Shown here: positions 1-13,473 of the stretch, piece by piece
Layout: each line of letters starts with the position of its first letter
Numbering within the stretch: position 1 is the first letter of the stretch
Source of the DNA: Archegozetes longisetosus
Taxonomy: Eukaryota; Arthropoda; Arachnida; Sarcoptiformes; Trhypochthoniidae
Assembly (NCBI GenBank): GCA_018873245.2
Contig: JAEMBT020000006.1
Location: forward strand, 13,238,387-13,302,386
DNA: 64,000 nucleotides
Reading direction: 5' to 3'
Position numbers and translations under genes: made by a program
Notes under the pieces: generated by a model
What the model was told of the DNA's origin: nothing
Databases searched by the model: none
The model's input: only the letters and a program-made list of their open reading frames with translations

Positions 1-98
1 ATGAGGCTTGAGCTCAGGTTCAGGTTAGAATGGTAAGGTTTGCGTTCGGGTTTAGGGTTCACGCCAGAACCTCTGGAACCCGAACCTGCTCATCCCTA
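1..98. mobile_element. 3' end of a hAT-like element (cut by window start)
   Basis: The stretch is richer in G and C than its surroundings and contains repeats of GGTTC/GGTTCGGG type. It ends in CATCCCTA, the reverse complement of TAGGGATG, which resembles the Ac-type hAT terminus. The other end lies outside the window, so the 8-bp target duplication (expected at 99-106) cannot be checked. Confidence 0.45.
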
Positions 99-1673
99 CT
101 AACAACCACTGATCCTGTGATTGAGGAGTCGTAATAATCTGAAATAACTTTATATCTTTTATTTGTATCCAATAAAGATTATTTAAAAACATATTTGCTT
201 TTGCTTCAATTGATATTCACTTGATTTTAGATATACTTTATTTAACTTTATAAAAAAAACGTATTTACATGTTAAAAATAACAAGACTGAGTGCATGAAA
301 CCAGTTACGCCTAAGACTAGCAACGTGTCATCGAATTCTATGTCGAAAATTGCATAATACTTGAATTAATGTAGTCATTACTTAATAATAAAAGTGATTT
401 TAGCTTTGAAGTTGGCAACAGCTAGTGTTGAAATCAGTCCTCTAGGATTTTTACTAAAATGTATAGTTATTGAGTTGCTGGAACTCATTTTTATTATATT
501 GGTTATCCTCCTCAAAAATGGGCAAAATTAAGGAACAAATTTCATAATCCGATTTGATTTTTTCAGCCAATTCAATACTGTTTTATGGTTTAGTATAGCA
601 TTGTTACTGACTGGTGAACACGTAGACCTGCTTAAATGCTTCGATGATTTGGGCTCAATACATTCCATTAGTGGTAATCGAGTTGGCTCTTCTTTCGTAG
701 ATTCACAATTACTATAATTTTCGCAATGATATTAAGTTAACATTTCTAAAGTTATTTTACACATTTCAAGAATTATAACTCCCATGAGTATTAAAAACAT
801 GACAGTATGACAAATAGAGATGACATTTTGAAGTTTATAAGAAAAACAATAATTTCGAGAACAATGTGCAGCATATTGGCGTGAACGGTTATGACAACTG
901 TGGCATTTAAAATTCGGAATTGAACTAAACAAAGAATAAATAGTAGAGTTTTGAAAATCTAACGGAACCTATGATTTCTTTATATTCTGAGATCAATGAC
1001 TATGACAAGAGTTATTGGTCTATATTTATTTCATTTATTTGAATAAGTTGCACTTTTATTACGAGCACTTTGTTATATTTAGTAATTTTCAGAGAAATCA
1101 ACTTTATCTTGAGACTCATTTGTGTTTATACTTCATTTAATTTTATTAATTAACTTATAGTTAAGATTAATTTGATAAAAAAGCCTGGCTCGCACAGAAT
1201 TTGTATTCTTATATCTGTAATATGCATCACTTCTTTAGTATCTTCTGAAACATATTATTGTTATGAACTATTAAATTCTATTTTGTACTCAACGTTACAA
1301 CTAGTCTCTCGACTAGAAGAATCAAAGTATGCCTCAAAGTCAAATTTTTCACTTAATGTTTCACTTTCTAATAAGATTAATAGTTTTTATAGTTGATGTA
1401 AAGAATTTCAACGAGAATAATAAGATTCCATTACTGGAGACTATATCTGATGAACTATTTTCAGGGTATGAAATAAGAATTATTAGTTAAAACAGAAGTA
1501 ATAAAAGCAATAATTTATCACTATTTCTAAATAGATTACTTGATTAACAATAATTTTTCATTTGAAAATTACCTATATATAATAACTGGATCAAACTAAT
1601 ATTCTATCAACAAGTCAGGGAACAGAGTAGAATTTTGATCAAACCAAATGTGAAGATCTGCAGGAAACGCATA
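99..1673. other. AT-rich spacer, no gene seen
   Basis: Only short open frames without recognisable domains occur here. I see no RNA gene or clear repeat. Confidence 0.5.
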
Positions 1674-1675
1674 TA

Positions 1676-2581
1676 TTGGGGTGCAGGAAATTTTTCTACT
1701 TTTTATGCTGCTAAACCAGGATAACAACAATACATAAATGATTAAAAAGATCATTGACCAAATAGTGCATTAATAAATAATCATTGAGAAGGACTAAAGT
1801 TTGAAGTCATGTAGAGATTATTATTCAATACAAAAACAAAACTTTACAAAATTTTATTGCCAAACAGCAAGACTTAAATTGGTAATATACATCATTCTAA
1901 AATATATCTCCCAATTGGTACATTGCTTACCAATACTGCGAGCCAATAGTATCTGAGTATAGAAAATCATTTTACTTTGTATGTGGTACCTATTTAATTT
2001 TACTGATTAACGCACAATAGGAAAAAACCTAAGCTAATTTGAGTTTTAAAATGTCTTTATTTCTCATCTTTAGTTACGTATTTATAATTACATCTACTCT
2101 GATATATCACTCTTATTCCTTCAATGAGGAAAGTCTGTAACTTCTCCCCATTTGATTTGCGGCGGATATGTCTATTATGATATTAAATATAGAGCAAATT
2201 TTGTTCCATTCGTCGTGTACTGTCTGTATACCAAGTTTAGTGTTGATGCACCGCATAAGGTTGTTCTAAAGAATAGCATTATAGAGATTTAATTGTATCA
2301 ATAATTCGTTAATTTACTGTAATTGGCTCAAAGTAAACAATGTATCGAATTGGGGGAAGGGAAAATTTTAGATTAATGTGTATGATCAATTTAAGTTTTG
2401 CTGTTTGACAATAAATTTTGTGAGGCTCTGTTTTTGTATTGAAAATAATAATCCCTAAATGATTTTAGTCCTTCTCAACGATTGTTTGATAATGCATTTG
2501 GTCCACAGTCTTTCGATTCATTTGTGTATCATTGCTATCCTGGTTTAGCAACATAAAACAAAATAATTTCCTGCACTCCGA
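1676..2581. repeat. Inverted-repeat (foldback/MITE) element of 906 bp
   Basis: Bases from about 1676 to 1915 reappear in reverse complement from about 2345 to 2581 with roughly 80% identity, weakening towards 1960 and 2315. Shared blocks include GTGCAGGAAAT, GCTAAACCAGGATA, GAGAAGGACTAAA and CAATACAAAAACA. The outer ends match as TTGGGGTGCAGG and TCGGAGTGCAGG and are flanked by TA on both sides (1674-1675 and 2582-2583), as for a Tc1/mariner-type insertion. No transposase is visible, so the element is non-autonomous. Confidence 0.65.
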
Positions 2582-2875
2582 TACAATGATAGGACAATTA
2601 TTTATACATTACTAAGAAATCAAATAAAAAATAAAATTTCAGCTTTCAAATTTAATCACATGTTATTCACGCTCACCTATGGCAAAACTTGCTCTTACTT
2701 TCGAAAATAAACCCAAATTAAATCAATAAAAAGCATGTATATCAAAGTTTATAAGCTCTCGTATTGTATTCCCTATAAGTTGGCTACATTCTGTTAATTT
2801 TCAATAATAAAATGATCTAATTAATATTTTTCAAATTTTTATGCGTCATTTAATTGTATATTTTTGTCTTATAAG

Positions 2876-2952
2876 TAATGTTCATAAGCTCAGACTGAGT
2901 TCAAGCTCAGGCTCAGGATCTGGCTCAGAGTTTTCGAGCCTATGGACAACTA
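2876..2952. mobile_element. Possible miniature hAT-like remnant
   Basis: The ends read TAATGTTCATAAGCTC and, in reverse complement, TAGTTGTCCATAGGCTC. Between them lie repeats of GCTCAGG. The pattern resembles the element at 44459-45039. No convincing 8-bp duplication flanks it, so the call is tentative. Confidence 0.3.
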
Positions 2953-5600
2953 TACTATTTTCTATATTCAACTAGATGACGCGTCACTAGCATAAATTTT
3001 ATGCGCTCAATCTTTTTTGCTTTTCAAGGATGGTCAATTTGTTTCTGTAAAGAAACGAAAGTGTACCCCTACTTCAAAAGTTTAAAAAGTCATTATAGGA
3101 TAAGATTTTACCTCTTATGTCATTTGAATGTATAAAGTTAGGCCTTTATTGCCTTTTGAAGGGGTAAAACATACATTCCTTACTAGAAAGAAATTGAACA
3201 CCCATTAGATGTTACAGAATTAGAAAAAGAACTTATTATCAAAGCTAATTGATTTCATCAAATTTCATGCGAAATGATAAATTATTTCGCGATATCATTA
3301 CAACGACACAAAATACATGATAATGAAAACATTATAATCAAGTTCAAGAAAAGTTTATCCTTACCCCGAGATCTTATTTCTTAATCAACAAAATCAAACA
3401 AATTTATTAATGATAAGAAACGATTAGATAATTAAAACGATAAAACAATAGATACTATTATACGAATTGAAAATTGTTAGATAAATGAATAAATGTCTAT
3501 CCTTTCTAAGCTCTACTAAGAGATAAACCAGTATTACAGTTGTGAGCGCTTTGATCAAAATCTTATTTGAATGCGTGCCGGTATAAGAAATATTTAATTC
3601 TAGTCTATTAGTGAGCACTACCATGCCCACCATTTTTCTCACTTGGTCTAACTATCTAAAAACTCATTAAACCTCAATTGGAGTAATTAAGTTATTTTAG
3701 TAAATTCAGGTAATCAAATGACTCGCGATTTCATGACATTGCATTGAGTGCGAGACACTTCATCTACAGTATAATATAATATGACATATGTGTATATTTT
3801 TAATAATGTTAGAAATAAAATGTTTTAATAAGAATATGGGCTAATTACAAATTTTGACTGTTATTACATTTGATTGGGTGTCAATTGAAGTCGTGATTTG
3901 AGAGATTTGAATCATAACACTAATAAAGCAAAACTATGTTTTCAATTGAATAGAAAATGACTTTTGTTTTTTAGTGATTTTGAGTACGACTTATAAGTTG
4001 TCTGGATTACTAATTAGTTATTTGAAGATTAAAAATGCGATATTAAAAGATTAAGAAAAACTGAAGCCTTATAAGAACTAATAATTCAGTGCAAACTCAC
4101 ACTTATGAAAAGTATTTTACTACATGCAGACTTGTGCGATTCTTTCTACAAACATTTTAGTTGTTAAAATCTACAATTGATTAAAGAATAACACTATATA
4201 ACTTTTGCCATAAGTTAGAATGATGAAATTTAGATGCAAATGAATTTAATCTTTGTGAATTGATGTTACGCAATATATGGGAATGGAATAAACAAAAATA
4301 CAGAATATTCTGTAACAATATACTTAGTAAGATTACTTTATTTTATTTGTGATATCATTTAATGACAGCTTCAATCGATAGCAGTTCTTTTCACCATACT
4401 TGATGACAGTTGAATGCATAGCAACCGGGAAACGAATAATAATGAACTTGTTTCATATTCAATATTGTAAGCTCTTATGGTATACAAATTCTAAATAATT
4501 TAAAGCTAGAGAATTTATTTTTATTATACCAGAAAGTTCAGTTGCTGTCATTCAATATATACGCAACCTTCAAATAAACACAAAGAGTCTCTAACGAACA
4601 CTTCATTAATAGTTTTAATGATAGCATTGAAAAAATTGATGTCATTTAGTTATTAAAGCTAATTATGGATTAAAGTTTTTAAGAATAATTATAGGGAAAG
4701 AGTCACATTGAAAACTACTGATGTGTGATTCCAACTGATTGTTGCACAGTCTTTATGAAAGACGTCGCACAAGTAATACAGACAAGTATGGGTAAGTTCT
4801 AAATTACTATAAAATCTAATTAAAATAACTTAAACTTTTTCTAATCCGTTGGTTAAACACAATGATTAAAATGACTCTTAACTTTTTATTTACTTGTGAA
4901 TTTTTGACTTTTTAATTAAAAAATAGTAATCGTTTTTAGAATATAATTATTCAACTTTAGTCAGCTTAACTGGTTTTCACTGTAATTATGGTTTGTTTAT
5001 AGCCCACATTTTGAAATGGCCTACACCTGATCGTATTAGAAATACTTTATTTAATTTTCATAAAAATGATAAATAGATCTCGAGTTTCGTTCATTTGATA
5101 AACAATTTAAAATGTTGTGAATAGTGGTTGCGGTAATACATAGTTTAGTGAGCGGTTAATAAAATTTTTAAAAATTTTGATCGCTTTTTGCGAGTCGTTA
5201 CAGTCTATCATCTCTTTTGACAGCATATTAATTATGTTATTAAACATTTGTTTTAATTGGTTGTGAGTAAACTGAAAATTAATATTTTAAAACTTTAACC
5301 ATAATTCTATTTAATCACGTTTTGTGAATTAATTTTTTGAGCAATTTGAAAAGCATTTTTAAGTCTCTTTTAAACGCCTTCCATGCCTTTTAGTAGAATT
5401 TCATTCAAGTCTTTAAAGTAATCGACTGTTTAAACATCAATAGATTTTAATTAATTAGTAACTAAGGATTTAATGATAAAGTTATAGATATTTTATGAGA
5501 ATAGTCACACGATTTGTGGAGTTTGTAATTTACTTTATTTAATATGAAAAACACTTGTCAATTCTTTTTATATCAAAACTTTTCATTAGATTCCAAATAG
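2953..5600. other. AT-rich spacer upstream of the ABCA gene
   Basis: I see no coding region of substance. The promoter of the ABCA gene must lie here. The run ATAAACAG followed by GTTTTAAG just before the start codon (about 5643-5660) could be the acceptor of an intron in the 5' untranslated region. Confidence 0.4.
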
Positions 5601-5671
5601 GATTCAAATTAATAAAAAATTAAAAGAAGTCTTTTTTAAAACTATAAACAGGTTTTAAGATCAACAAAGCA

Positions 5672-8600
5672 ATGTCTAAACTAGTTATAAAGCAATTGGG
5701 AATACTTTTATGGAAGTCATGGATAATGAGAAGACGGCACTGGATATCGACTATTTTTGAATTAGTGACACCACTTTTACTGTCACTACTAATCGCTTAT
5801 ATCTACTCAAATGCGCAGACAGGTCAACAAAATGAAGCAAATCATAGAAGTGGTGCTAAATCGGATGATATCGCAGCCAACTTCGATGACTCCAGTGGTA
5901 AGACGATTGGACCGAGAATATGGTCGGACCCGACAATGGTTGTCAATCCTAACGATAGGTACAGGTATAAAGCTGTTGTATACTACGGTCCAACCAATAG
6001 TTTTACTGATGATTTAATGGCGAGAGTCAAAAGCTATGGTTTCGGTGATATTCAGATCTATGGTTTGGCCAACGAGGCGTTAGTTAATGCAAAAATGGAG
6101 TCATTTGTCGCCAACGAGTCGATAGATATGAATCTAATTCGTGATTATTATGGTGTAATATTTGGTGATAGTTCACAAAATGCCGAATCGATTGATAATT
6201 TCAAGTATACGATAAGAATGATTGGAAGTATGGCTTTTCAAGTGAACCATTTGTTTCCGACCAAGTACTTTCCCGGTCCTGCTTATGAGCTCGACGACTA
6301 TACCAAAAAGTTTTGTCCGCTTCAGACACTTATAAATGAGGCATATCTTAGTAAACAAACTGAAACTAGTGGCAAAGCAAGAAAAGAAAGTTCATTTGTA
6401 AAAGCATTCAGATTTCCATATCCTAAATACGTAAGCAAAGGAAGTCAGAATCAAGTGTTTTCGGTTCAAGATTCAATCGCGGGTGCTATTATTATTGGTT
6501 ACGTTGTCCTGTGTCCACTAATTGTTAAACGAATTACTGATGAGAAGGTAGCAAAAGCTAAAGAAATGCTACGAATGATGGGAATGTCTGATTGGGTTTT
6601 CTGGGGATCGCATTTCATATCTTATTTCACGCTAATGTTATTTCATTGCGTGATCTTTTCTATCCTATATTGCGTTGGTCTTGGAGGCGATCCAGTCATG
6701 AACTATTCGGATGGCTTTCTGTTCTTCGTAGTGTTGACCGTATATTGTGCGCAATCAATTGTGTTCTGTATGCTAATCACAACCGTATTCAATAGGCCTG
6801 TATTAGCAGTTGTTGTGACTGTTATTATTTGGATTATCTCGTATGGCGTACCACTCGGAATTTTGAATCCATTATTTCATAAGGACATGGACATAGTCCA
6901 GACGAATCCTGCTCGCCTATTTTCATCCATATTACCAAATATGGGTCTTTCGTGGTGTTTGGCCATATTCGGTCAGTTCGAAGTGATAGAAGTCGGTGCC
7001 CAATGGAGCGGATTATATAGTCAGACATCAGTCTATAGCAGCTTAACGCTTGGTTTGGTTATGTCTATCATGTTATTGTCTTGTTTTGGTTATGGTATCC
7101 TTATTTGGTATATCGATGCCATTTGGCCTTTTCAATATGGAGTTCCAAAGCCATTTTATTTTCCTTGTTTGTTATCTTATTGGTGTCCTTCGAGCCATAG
7201 AGGCTTTGACGATGATTTGAAAAGCAGCTTAATGGCTGATGCGAGAAATTTCGAAAGCGAACCCGAAACACCGGTTGGTATTAAAATTAGGAATTTGCGT
7301 AAAGAATTTGGAGGAATTGGTAGTCAAAGAAAGGTCGCAGTTCATAACGTATCGCTTAACATATATGGCGGACAAATAACAGTACTTCTCGGACATAATG
7401 GCGCTGGAAAGACAACTACTATGAATATGATAACTGGCATTTTTCCGCCAACTTCTGGTTCAGTACATGTTGACGGCTATAATGTTGAAACTGAAACGAA
7501 TAAGGCTCGAAGAAGTCTTGGCTTATGTCCACAGGTTTTATATAAATTACCTCAAAGTCAGTCACTTTTACTTAGTTTGATTCTTTTAATTTCGATAACA
7601 GGAAAATATAATTTATAATGAATTAACTGTCGCACAACATCTTAAACTTTATGCTATACTGAAAGGCTATCCGTGGAATTTAGTCGATAAAGAAGTTGAC
7701 AACGCACTAGTGATGTTGAAGCTGGTCGATAAAAAGCATGCTTTGGCTGAATCATTGTCTGGAGGTATGAAACGCAAGTTAGCTCTCGGTATAGCAATGA
7801 TTGGCGGAACTAAAATCCTAATTCTCGATGAGCCAACTTCTGGTATGGATCCTGAAGCGAGAAGAGCTGTTTGGGATCTTTTACAATCATTACGCACTGA
7901 AAGAACTATTCTTCTGACTACTCATTACATGGAAGAGACGGATGTAATGATTAAGACTAGAGACTTTCTGTTTAAATTAGATTGGATTTTATGGCATTTT
8001 TATTTGATTTTTAGGTTCTCGGAGATCGGATCGCAATTATGTGTGAAGGAAAAGTTAAGTGCTGCGGTTCTCCAATGTTTTTGAAGAAACGCTTTGGTGC
8101 CGGATACCATCTAAGAATCTCAAAAGGAATCGGTTTCAATTGCCAATTAATTGAACAAGTTTTGCGAAGACATTTACCTAAAGCTCATCTTCACAGCGAA
8201 ATTCAATCTGAAATTATTTATTCACTAGAGAGCAATGACAGAAACAATTGTGAAACTTCAACAGCAGTTTTTCCAAGTCTTTTCGATGACATCGAACGCA
8301 ATAAAGAGAAACTCGGGATCGCTTCATGTGGGCTAACCATCACAACAATGGAAGACGTATTTCTTCGTGTAGGCCATGAAATCGATGACATCGACGATGA
8401 AGTGAAACACAATCGTAAAAATTTGGTCGAAAAATCATCAGGATCTTTGATTAGAAAGAATGACGCTCAGTTAAAAGACGCTCATTTGTTTATGAATCGT
8501 GTAATCGGATTATTGGTTAAAAGGTTTCACTTCGCAAAGAGATATTGGCCGATGATGTGCTTTCAGTTATTAGTTCCCGGATTACTATTCATTGTTGTCT

Positions 8601-11059
8601 TACTGTCTGACTATAGCATCAGGAGCTCAATTAATGGCCAAACTAAAAACCTTAGGTTGAATCTAAAGGAACTATACGGCAATACGTACGGCTTTTATCA
8701 GTCAAGTGATTTTCAAGACATTGGAAAATACTACGGACCAACAGCTAATAATTATGGCATGAATACAACATTTCTGTCAGATGAAAATCCGAATAATTGG
8801 GCGCTCAAACATGCAGATAATTTAGAGAATTATATAAAATATTACTTAATCGGAGCTGTAATTAATAGAACAGAAGACGATAAGCTGGAGATCGCCTCGT
8901 GGTTTAACAATGAAGCCACACATTCTTTGCCAATATCTCTGAATCTCATATATGAAGCGTTACTCAAATACTTCATACCTGAAAAGGCAGGCAAAATCTC
9001 GATAACTGTCAATAATCATCCGTTATCTTTGAGTGAGAATCGGGTCGACTTCGCGGTCATCATATTCAGTTGGATAGTTTCTTGCCTACTCTTAATACCA
9101 ATTACTGTACCATTTATTGGTGCCTCTTATGTCTTATTTCCCATCAATGAGCGAACATCTAAAGCAAAACTATTGCAACTAATGACTGGTTTATCGTCGA
9201 CCATATTCTGGATCTGCAATTTTCTATTCGATTTGATCAATCATCTGATGGCAATCATTATAATTTACGTGATATTCGCTATTTTCGATTTTAACAAGAT
9301 ATTTTTTTATCAAACAAATACAGCTTTCGGTCTGTTTTTAATGCTATTTCTATTTGGATTCGCGTCAATACCCCTCGCCTATTGTTTTTCTCTTTGGCTC
9401 AAAAAGCCCTCGACTGGTTTCGCAGTTTTGGTCATAATTTATCTATTATTCGGGCTGATCGCTAATTCAGCGATGGGTACACTCGACCTAATGATTAATG
9501 TTATGAATTTAAATCCTGTATCAAAAAGTACTTTTAATCTACTTCTGGGTATATTTCGTTTGGTACCTGTATTCTCAATGAGTTTTGGTATACAAAAGCT
9601 GTACAGAATCGGTTCATTTGCACAAATCTGCAGAGGATTTGCTGCTAAGCAAAACATGACATTAATGTGTTATTATGTCACAGATAAAGACATTATATAC
9701 GGATGTTGTCAAGAAAAATGTGGGCCAAATAACGAATGCTATGAATCTAAAAATCCGCTACAGTTTGATAGGTTTGGTGTCGGACAAGAGTTTGTTTATA
9801 TGGTTACAGACGGCCTCTTATTCATGATAATCCTTTTGATACTCGAAGGTTTTTATTACTAAGAATATTCTTTTAGAGACAAATTTGTAATTTAGTTTTT
9901 AAAAAAATTTTGTTTCCCAGGAAATATTCAAAGAATTCTGTACCGATTTATGAATCAAAACTCTCGTAAATCAGGTCGTGGTATAGCTATGGTTCCAGTA
10001 AACGGAAATTTTGGATCAAGTGATGACTCGGATGTGGTCCTAGAGCAACAGCGTATTGAAAGCTTATGTGAAAGAGGAATGTTAAACCAAGAAGCGTTGG
10101 CTGTGATCGATTTAGCCAAAAGGTTTCGCAACTTGACAGCTGTCGATCACTTGACATTTGGCATTCACAAAGAAGAGTGTTTCGGTCTGTTGGGAGTCAA
10201 TGGTGCAGGAAAAACCACTACATTCTCAATGCTTACCGGAGACCTAATGCTAAGTGAGGGAAACGCATTCATCGGAAGCTATAGCTTACGCAATGATTTG
10301 AGGCAGTTCCAGAAACAAATCGGTTATTGTCCGCAATTCGATGCATTACTTGATAAACTTACAGGAAAAGAAATGCTTTACCTATTTGCGAGACTGAGAG
10401 GAGTTCCATCTGCTTTGATCCCGGGTGAAGTTGAGGCCTTGATCCAAATGGTAGACCTTCAGAATCATGCGAGTAAATGTACTGAAACTTATAGCGGCGG
10501 TAATCGGAGAAAGTTGTCGCTAGCGTTGGCCATCATTGGTACGCCTCCCGTCATATTTCTTGACGAGCCGACAGCTGGTGTTGATCCGGCAGCCCGAAGA
10601 AAAGTTTGGTCGACTTTAGTCTACATTCAAGAGAAATATCAGTCAGCGATAGTCTTAACATCACATTCTATGGAAGAATGTGAAGCACTTTGTTCTAGGA
10701 TTGCAATTATGGTTAACGGAAAGTTTAAATGTTTGGGTCCGACACAACATCTTAGGACTAAATTTGGTCAGGGATTCACTATCGTTATTAAGTTGAGACG
10801 CGAATTGAATGATGACCCAGGTTATGTAGTGCAAGTTCAACAGTATATCCAAAGAGCTATTCCATCGGCTGTACTCAGAGATGCGCATCAGTGCCTATTA
10901 CACTACCACGTAACTGATACTTCTGTTCAGTGGTCGCATCTGTTTCGAGTGATGGAATCAGCAAAAGGACAGTTGCAATTAGAGGACTATCTAGTCAGTG
11001 ATACAACTTTAGAGCAAATATTTCTGGCTTTTGCTCGAAGTCAACGCGTTGTCCACTAA
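5672..11059 (+). CDS. ABCA-subfamily full ABC transporter
   Basis: Exons are 5672-7534, 7602-7943, 8015-9848 and 9921-11059. The introns (67, 71 and 72 bp) are all GT-AG and the joins restore the reading frame, giving 1725 residues, usual for the ABCA family. The order is a first membrane helix (about 27-43), a large extracytosolic loop, a helix cluster (about 268-475), nucleotide-binding domain 1, a second half with a helix near 914-933 and a cluster near 1080-1335, then domain 2. Domain 1 has Walker A GHNGAGKTT (574), signature LSGG (673) and Walker B ILILDE (693-698). Domain 2 has GVNGAGKTT (1438), YSGGN (1537) and FLDEP (Asp1561). The C-terminal LEDYLVSDTTLEQIF is the ABCA-type ending. 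ABCA proteins move lipids across membranes with ATP; the substrate here is unknown. All key catalytic residues are present. ABCA3-like by length, but orthology is not settled. Confidence 0.95.
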
Positions 11060-11094
11060 TAGCTTTAAATAATATATTTATATTTAGATCTATT

Positions 11095-11100
11095 AATAAA
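11095..11100 (+). terminator. Poly(A) signal of the ABCA gene
   Basis: AATAAA lies 36 bases after the stop codon, in the right orientation for 3' end formation of the transporter mRNA. Confidence 0.55.
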
Positions 11101-12640
11101 CAAGTTAATATATTTTATCTATTCTTAAATCTTATTTAGTATTTTGTTCACTTAGGCTTTCATACAATGCCTTCGTGGCTTACAAGTCTTTTTATATTTT
11201 CGTTTTATGTTATTTTATTTTCTTACTCGAATTATATCAGTTGTGATAACTGTTAGATCATGAGAACTAAGTATTTAATGCACAAAGCTATTTTTTCCTA
11301 TTTTTGTGTTTCTCAAAAATCAATCAATAGATGAAAAAGAATCTCAGAATAAAAAGCATTGAAAGTATCGTTTCTTTGTCGATATATTCGTCTAATTAAC
11401 CGCTGAACCGGTGACCAAAGTTCGTGGGATATTGCGTGAATTACTTGATACTTAATTGGTTTGACTTTGAATCATTTTTCGCAACGATAAGAGTTTAATT
11501 AACGTTTTTTTGTATTTGTTAGAAGATAACTTCTCGAAAGAAAGTCAATAAGAGATACATTTACATTCTCACATGCAAGTAATCAGTGTTGAAACCCTTA
11601 AAAGTAGTTAGTTGACTGCATGATTTCAATTGCATCACGACTACAGTTGCTAACAATTTTCTTCTACCTCATAATAGTCTAGGAATAAGGTAACGATTGC
11701 TAGATATAACTTATCTGGATGCTTATACTCGTACGCTAATGTTTATGAATACACTTCTCCATAGTTTAGCCCGTTTAATCGAAATTCAAAGTACAAGAAT
11801 ATAAAAAACTTCAAACAATGAACATAAACAAACTCTAGCTATTTTTAGCTCGTTTGCTTAGAAAATCTTGATAAAGGTATTACTTTATTGATTTAAGCTT
11901 AGAATAACTTATTAAAAAGTCTGTTCATATCATGTTATTGAAAAGTTATTCAATAATAGCTTGGCATTCAGATTCAGATTGGAATCAGAAAGGTGATTTG
12001 AGATCATATTTTTATTCCATTAAATTAAATTCAAATTGTAAACGTTAAGATTTAACTTTTTATGCAATTAAATTATCAAATGATTAAGATATTTGTTTAA
12101 AAGAAAAATTGGGTTCAACCAATTGGGAAATTCGCTCAATTGGTTGGGCACCGAAACAGTTTAGACTAACGACGACTATATTATTAAATGGCTCTGTTTT
12201 CACTTATTAAATCTAAACAGAAGTGGTTCTCGTACGATTTAAGTCATTCAATAACTTGCCATTGAGAATACCCTTCGATACGACTGATTGTTTTGAGTGA
12301 TTATTCAAAATTGGCTTTAAAATATAAGATAACAGCAAACATATTACTGCGCAACAAAATGTAGTAAATACCGTTAGTGAGTAATCAGACATAACAATAA
12401 AGCTTGCGCTAATATACAATCTGATATCCCGTTCGTGCTGGTGATTAATTGTTTAAGATGAGCTGATCGGAAGTAGGATCTAAAAGGCTATCTATAAAAA
12501 CGATTGCAAGCACTCATAGCGTGGAACCTGATCTCGTGTCTAGAGATCGCACCATCACATTTCATAGTTGTGATTACAGTTGCCTAGTGTTATACTCGCA
12601 CTAATAGTCAACTTATACTTTGTTTTGAGTGATAAGATAA
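11101..12640. other. Intergenic spacer with a short hairpin
   Basis: No gene is seen. Bases 12116-12125 (CAACCAATTG) and 12137-12146 (CAATTGGTTG) form a perfect 10-bp hairpin with an 11-base loop; its role is unknown. Confidence 0.4.
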
Positions 12641-12652
12641 CGCTTATTAGAG

Positions 12653-12660
12653 TATATAAA
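12653..12660 (+). promoter_or_regulatory. Probable TATA box of Spot14-like gene A
   Basis: TATATAAA lies 149 bases before the start codon at 12809, so a start site near 12685 would leave a 5' leader of about 120 bases. A GATAAGATAA motif (double GATA-factor site) lies about 20 bases upstream, at 12631-12640. Confidence 0.45.
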
Positions 12661-12808
12661 TGAGTTGATCAAAGCTTACTTTTAATTCAAACTATTGTCT
12701 GCCCTTTCAAAAAGTTGTTTAACGCTTTTTTTTTAGCAATCAAGTTGAGTCTTAGGAGGCTTTTAATAAGTTTTAGAAGCAGTTCAATTGTTTTGAATTT
12801 GTGCAAAA

Positions 12809-13375
12809 ATGTTTCCAAGCCTGAGCGAACGATTCATTAAACAACAAAAATTTACTGAAGAAGACCAGCATCTGTACAATCATCATATCATCGAAAATTT
12901 TGTGGAATCGGTCCGAGAAATGAATGGCGCGGTCCTCATACCGTCAAAGCTAAAAGATCTGGAGCCGAACACAACCCAAACAACACAATTGAACGATGAT
13001 CTCTACCAATACTATCGAATGATAAACACAATCAAGAATGATCTCTTTGAGCCACATCGCGAGGAAGAAATCAGGAACAGTGTATTTACGCCAAAGCGCA
13101 AAGTTTCTCGTCAACAGAGACAAGTAGACATGCCAGTGAGGAAGATATCACAAGGAAGCTTGTCTTCGGTCTCCAGTTATTCAGATCTAGCGAACCTTAG
13201 CCAAGAGAGCGATTCAAACGGCAATAGTCTTGACCTAAACCAACAAAATTCGACTCAGTTAACAGTTCAATTTGTTCATCATTTGCATTCATTGTATAAT
13301 ATTCTGGAGCACTTCACGCAAGCAGCTGATATTATAACAGAGAGATATATCCAAGAAGTTGAATCTATCTCATAA
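12809..13375 (+). CDS. Spot14/MID1IP1-family protein A
   Basis: The frame encodes 188 residues without introns, like the single-coding-exon vertebrate THRSP and MID1IP1 genes. Two blocks mark the family: an N-terminal block ending NGAVLIPSKLKDLE (about 31-52), followed by LYQYYRMINTIKNDLF (65-80), and a C-terminal helix with HHLHSLYNILEHF and ITERY (157-180). The middle (85-150) is polar and rich in Ser and Gln, probably disordered. In vertebrates MID1IP1 (MIG12) promotes polymerisation and activity of acetyl-CoA carboxylase, and Spot14 modulates this in lipogenic tissue; the same role here is inference. It is convergent with gene B and closest in sequence to gene C. The ATG is the first in frame and sits in a CAAAAATG context. 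Confidence 0.85.
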   Translation: MFPSLSERFIKQQKFTEEDQHLYNHHIIENFVESVREMNGAVLIPSKLKDLEPNTTQTTQLNDDLYQYYRMINTIKNDLFEPHREEEIRNSVFTPKRKVSRQQRQVDMPVRKISQGSLSSVSSYSDLANLSQESDSNGNSLDLNQQNSTQLTVQFVHHLHSLYNILEHFTQAADIITERYIQEVESIS

Positions 13376-13467
13376 TTTTTATAAATACCTATAAATTATA
13401 TATAAATTTCAATTGTAATATATCTAAATGCGGGTTAAATTTATGTTTTAAATACTCTATTCTATTG

Positions 13468-13473
13468 AATAAA
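13468..13473 (+). terminator. Poly(A) signal of Spot14-like gene A
   Basis: AATAAA lies 93 bases after the stop codon of gene A. Confidence 0.5.

Noticed and set aside
5811-7028. Short frames inside ABCA exon 1 on both strands
   Set aside because: They are shadows of the transporter coding sequence.
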